From positions 248,001 through 312,000 of the forward strand of contig NZ_JAJUXI010000004.1 of NCBI RefSeq assembly GCF_021390515.1: a DNA stretch of 64,000 nt. The letters are read 5' to 3'. Each line of letters starts with the position of its first letter. Positions within the stretch are counted from its first letter, which is position 1. The translations under genes were made by a program, and so were the position numbers. This document shows positions 62,794 through 64,000 of the stretch, in pieces. The notes under the pieces are model-generated. The model had not been told where the DNA came from, ran no database searches, and worked only from the letters and a program-made list of their open reading frames with translations. The stretch comes from Dyadobacter sp. CY326 (GTDB lineage: Bacteria > Bacteroidota > Bacteroidia > Cytophagales > Spirosomataceae).

Positions 62794-63246
62794 TTATCTG
62801 TCGCCGCGCATGGCCACCACTTTGCCTGATTTGGGATCAATTATTTCATTTGCACCTAGAAGCACCATTCCTTCCATGCCCACAACGCGAATAGAAACAT
62901 TCGCGACACCTCTTGCAATTATTCCTAGTAATCTGGCTGCCTCGTTGCTTAGATCCACAACTCTGTTTTTGGCAAACGGCCCTCTATCATTAACCCTTAC
63001 TATTACTTTTTCATCGTTATCGAGATTCGTCACTTCGAGCATCGTGTTAAGCGGAAAACTTCTGTGAGCTGCTGACAATTCTGAACTTTTGTGCACTTCT
63101 CCGAAAGAAGTTTTTTTGCCGTTGAACCTTGTCGCGTAGTAAGATGCATTACCGGTTTCAGTTTTGCCAAGCTTTACCTGTGAGAAGGCGTATGGCGTGG
63201 AAGCGAAAGCTAACAGGATGAGAATCAGAATACGAGGATAAGTCAT
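62794..63246 (-). CDS. rlpA: RlpA-like septal ring lytic transglycosylase
   Basis: 150 aa with signal peptide (ending STPYAFSQ). Double-psi beta-barrel domain: GNASYYATRFNGKKTSFGEVHKSS (split), LSAAHRSFPLNTMLEVTNL, and VIVRVNDRGPFAKNRVVDLSNEAARLLG with the conserved aspartate of NDRGP. RlpA proteins cleave naked glycan strands at the septum. No SPOR domain is attached, as in several Bacteroidota forms. The gene is 15 bases upstream of the DUF58 gene on the same strand. Confidence 0.92.
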   Translation of the reverse strand: MTYPRILILILLAFASTPYAFSQVKLGKTETGNASYYATRFNGKKTSFGEVHKSSELSAAHRSFPLNTMLEVTNLDNDEKVIVRVNDRGPFAKNRVVDLSNEAARLLGIIARGVANVSIRVVGMEGMVLLGANEIIDPKSGKVVAMRGDR

Positions 63247-63510
63247 ATCGCTGGATTTAGGTGAAACATAATAAGGTAAAAGTCCTTATTTCATAGCGTT
63301 TATTTGGCGATTTCGAGAATATTTGAAACCCACGAATTTCAAAGCTAGTGAAAACTTTTTAGAAAAGAACACTTTTGTAGGTAAAAGTCATATGCTGCAT
63401 GAAAAATGTGCTAGTCAATACTAACAAATTGCTAATAAGTGTCCGTTTTTTTGTTAGCAGCAATAAACTTTATATTTTAGCGTTTGAAAACCTATTTAAA
63501 ACTTAACATA

Positions 63511-63831
63511 GTGGAAGACAGAGAGCAAATCTACTCCAAAAGGGTCAGGGCAGGAAAACGGACTTACTTCTTCGATGTTCGGTCGACGCGATCCAACGAT
63601 TATTATCTTACCATCACAGAAAGTCGCCGTCATCCACAAGGTGATGGATTCACGTACGAAAAACACAAAATGTTTTTATACAAAGAAGATTTCGATAAGT
63701 TCGTTGATGCTTTGAAGGATGCCGTTGATCATGTGAAAACAGAGCTGATGCCAGAAGTTGACTTTTCCCAGTTTGAAACCAAGGCCGATGAGGTGGACGT
63801 AGTAGGAGAGTCTGACCTTAAGTGGGATTAA
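63511..63831 (+). CDS. DUF3276 / PUR-alpha-like nucleic-acid-binding protein
   Basis: About 106 aa with a likely GTG start at 63511 (MEDREQIYSKRVRAGK); the frame is open to a TTG at 63484, which would add nine residues. The PUR domain core is SKRVRAGKRTYFFDVRSTRSNDYYLTI (split here), then HKMFLYKEDFDKFVDALKDAVDHVK. Single small DUF3276 proteins of this kind are nearly universal in Bacteroidota and are homologous to eukaryotic Pur-alpha and Borrelia BpuR. Binds single-stranded DNA or RNA by inference. A terminator follows. Confidence 0.92.
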   Translation: MEDREQIYSKRVRAGKRTYFFDVRSTRSNDYYLTITESRRHPQGDGFTYEKHKMFLYKEDFDKFVDALKDAVDHVKTELMPEVDFSQFETKADEVDVVGESDLKWD

Positions 63832-63847
63832 AAAAATTAGATCATTG

Positions 63848-63883
63848 AAAAAAGCCTTCGCAATCAATTTCGAAGGCTTTTGG
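63848..63883 (+). terminator. Terminator after the DUF3276 gene
   Basis: AAAAGCCTTCG (63850-63860) pairs with CGAAGGCTTTT (63871-63881) around a 10-base loop, with A-run and T-run on the two sides. Confidence 0.85.
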
Positions 63884-63911
63884 TTTTTGTGCTCGCATAG
63901 TGGTAATTTTG
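63879..63911 (+). promoter_or_regulatory. Candidate promoter of the next gene
   Basis: TTTG (63879-63882), 21 bases, then TAATTTTG (63904-63911): both boxes match the Bacteroidota consensus. It overlaps the tail of the preceding terminator. An ATG at 63994, six bases before the window end, could start the gene it serves. Confidence 0.45.
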
Positions 63912-64000
63912 CAAAAATTATCATCTGGCAGACAGGAGTTCTTTGTAGCAATGCATTGAAAACTACCTGCTTTTAACTGCATATCTTTATAACATGAGTC

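Noticed and set aside
63676-63951. 91-codon minus-strand ORF over the DUF3276 gene end
   Set aside because: It runs through the terminator and antisense to a conserved gene, with no signal of its own.

Overview
The window looks like a chromosomal stretch of a Cytophagales bacterium (Bacteroidota), most like Dyadobacter or a close relative in the Spirosoma group. Supporting signs are a SusC/SusD pair, a TonB receptor with a DUF4249 lipoprotein, many short lipoprotein signals of the SCxK/GCxK type, DUF5723, a DUF3276/PUR-alpha protein, a circularly permuted type-2 ATP-grasp, and promoter boxes of the Bacteroidota form TAnnTTTG. The genus is an inference; no rRNA or tRNA gene was found. I saw no CRISPR array, intact insertion sequence or prophage.

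Layout. Positions 1-4837 hold housekeeping genes: the end of rlmN, a PiT phosphate transporter, and nadA-nadB for quinolinate synthesis. Positions 4827-16527 form an outer-membrane nutrient locus: SusC, SusD, a large FG-GAP/ASPIC-UnbV lipoprotein, and two paralogous vanadium-haloperoxidase-type (PAP2) lipoproteins, one on each flank. Positions 16553-24193 are mixed: a decayed DUF4143 ATPase ended by a perfect hairpin, patatin plus metallo-beta-lactamase-fold hydrolase, an unusual exported flavoprotein, threonine aldolase and small conserved proteins. Positions 24487-33874 carry the DUF4249/TonB receptor pair, an M3 oligopeptidase, an SMP-30 lactonase-like protein and an AraC/SDR pair. Positions 34054-40782 are rich in toxin-antitoxin-like modules: a HEPN pair, SymE with an XRE regulator, a frameshifted XRE remnant, HigBA of the Gp49 type and a second HigB/HigA pair. 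They surround a GH18 lipoprotein and two tandem Tat-exported Gfo/Idh oxidoreductases.

Positions 41618-48204 hold a minus-strand sugar catabolic cluster: AraC regulator, cytoplasmic GH88 unsaturated glucuronyl hydrolase, TIM-barrel isomerase, Gfo/Idh dehydrogenase, SDR dehydrogenase and MFS permease. The order suggests import of an unsaturated-uronate oligosaccharide, cleavage inside the cell and redox/isomerase processing. Positions 48386-63831 return to core functions: ABC exporter, PBP1A, MsrB, DUF5723 barrel protein, ATP-grasp with esterase, PheS, a LytTR-only regulator, an outer-membrane barrel, RadA, DUF58, RlpA and DUF3276.

The most interesting observation is the flavoprotein at 19241-20389. 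The segment that closes the C-terminus of D-amino-acid oxidases (substrate arginine motif and HNYGHGG flavin motif) lies here in front of the Rossmann GxGxxG motif, so the protein looks like a natural circular permutation of the DAAO fold. Other notable points are two palindromic elements set exactly at gene 3' ends (17370-17430 and 43683-43745), the toxin-antitoxin cluster, and the GH88 cluster without KduI/KduD-like neighbours that I could identify.
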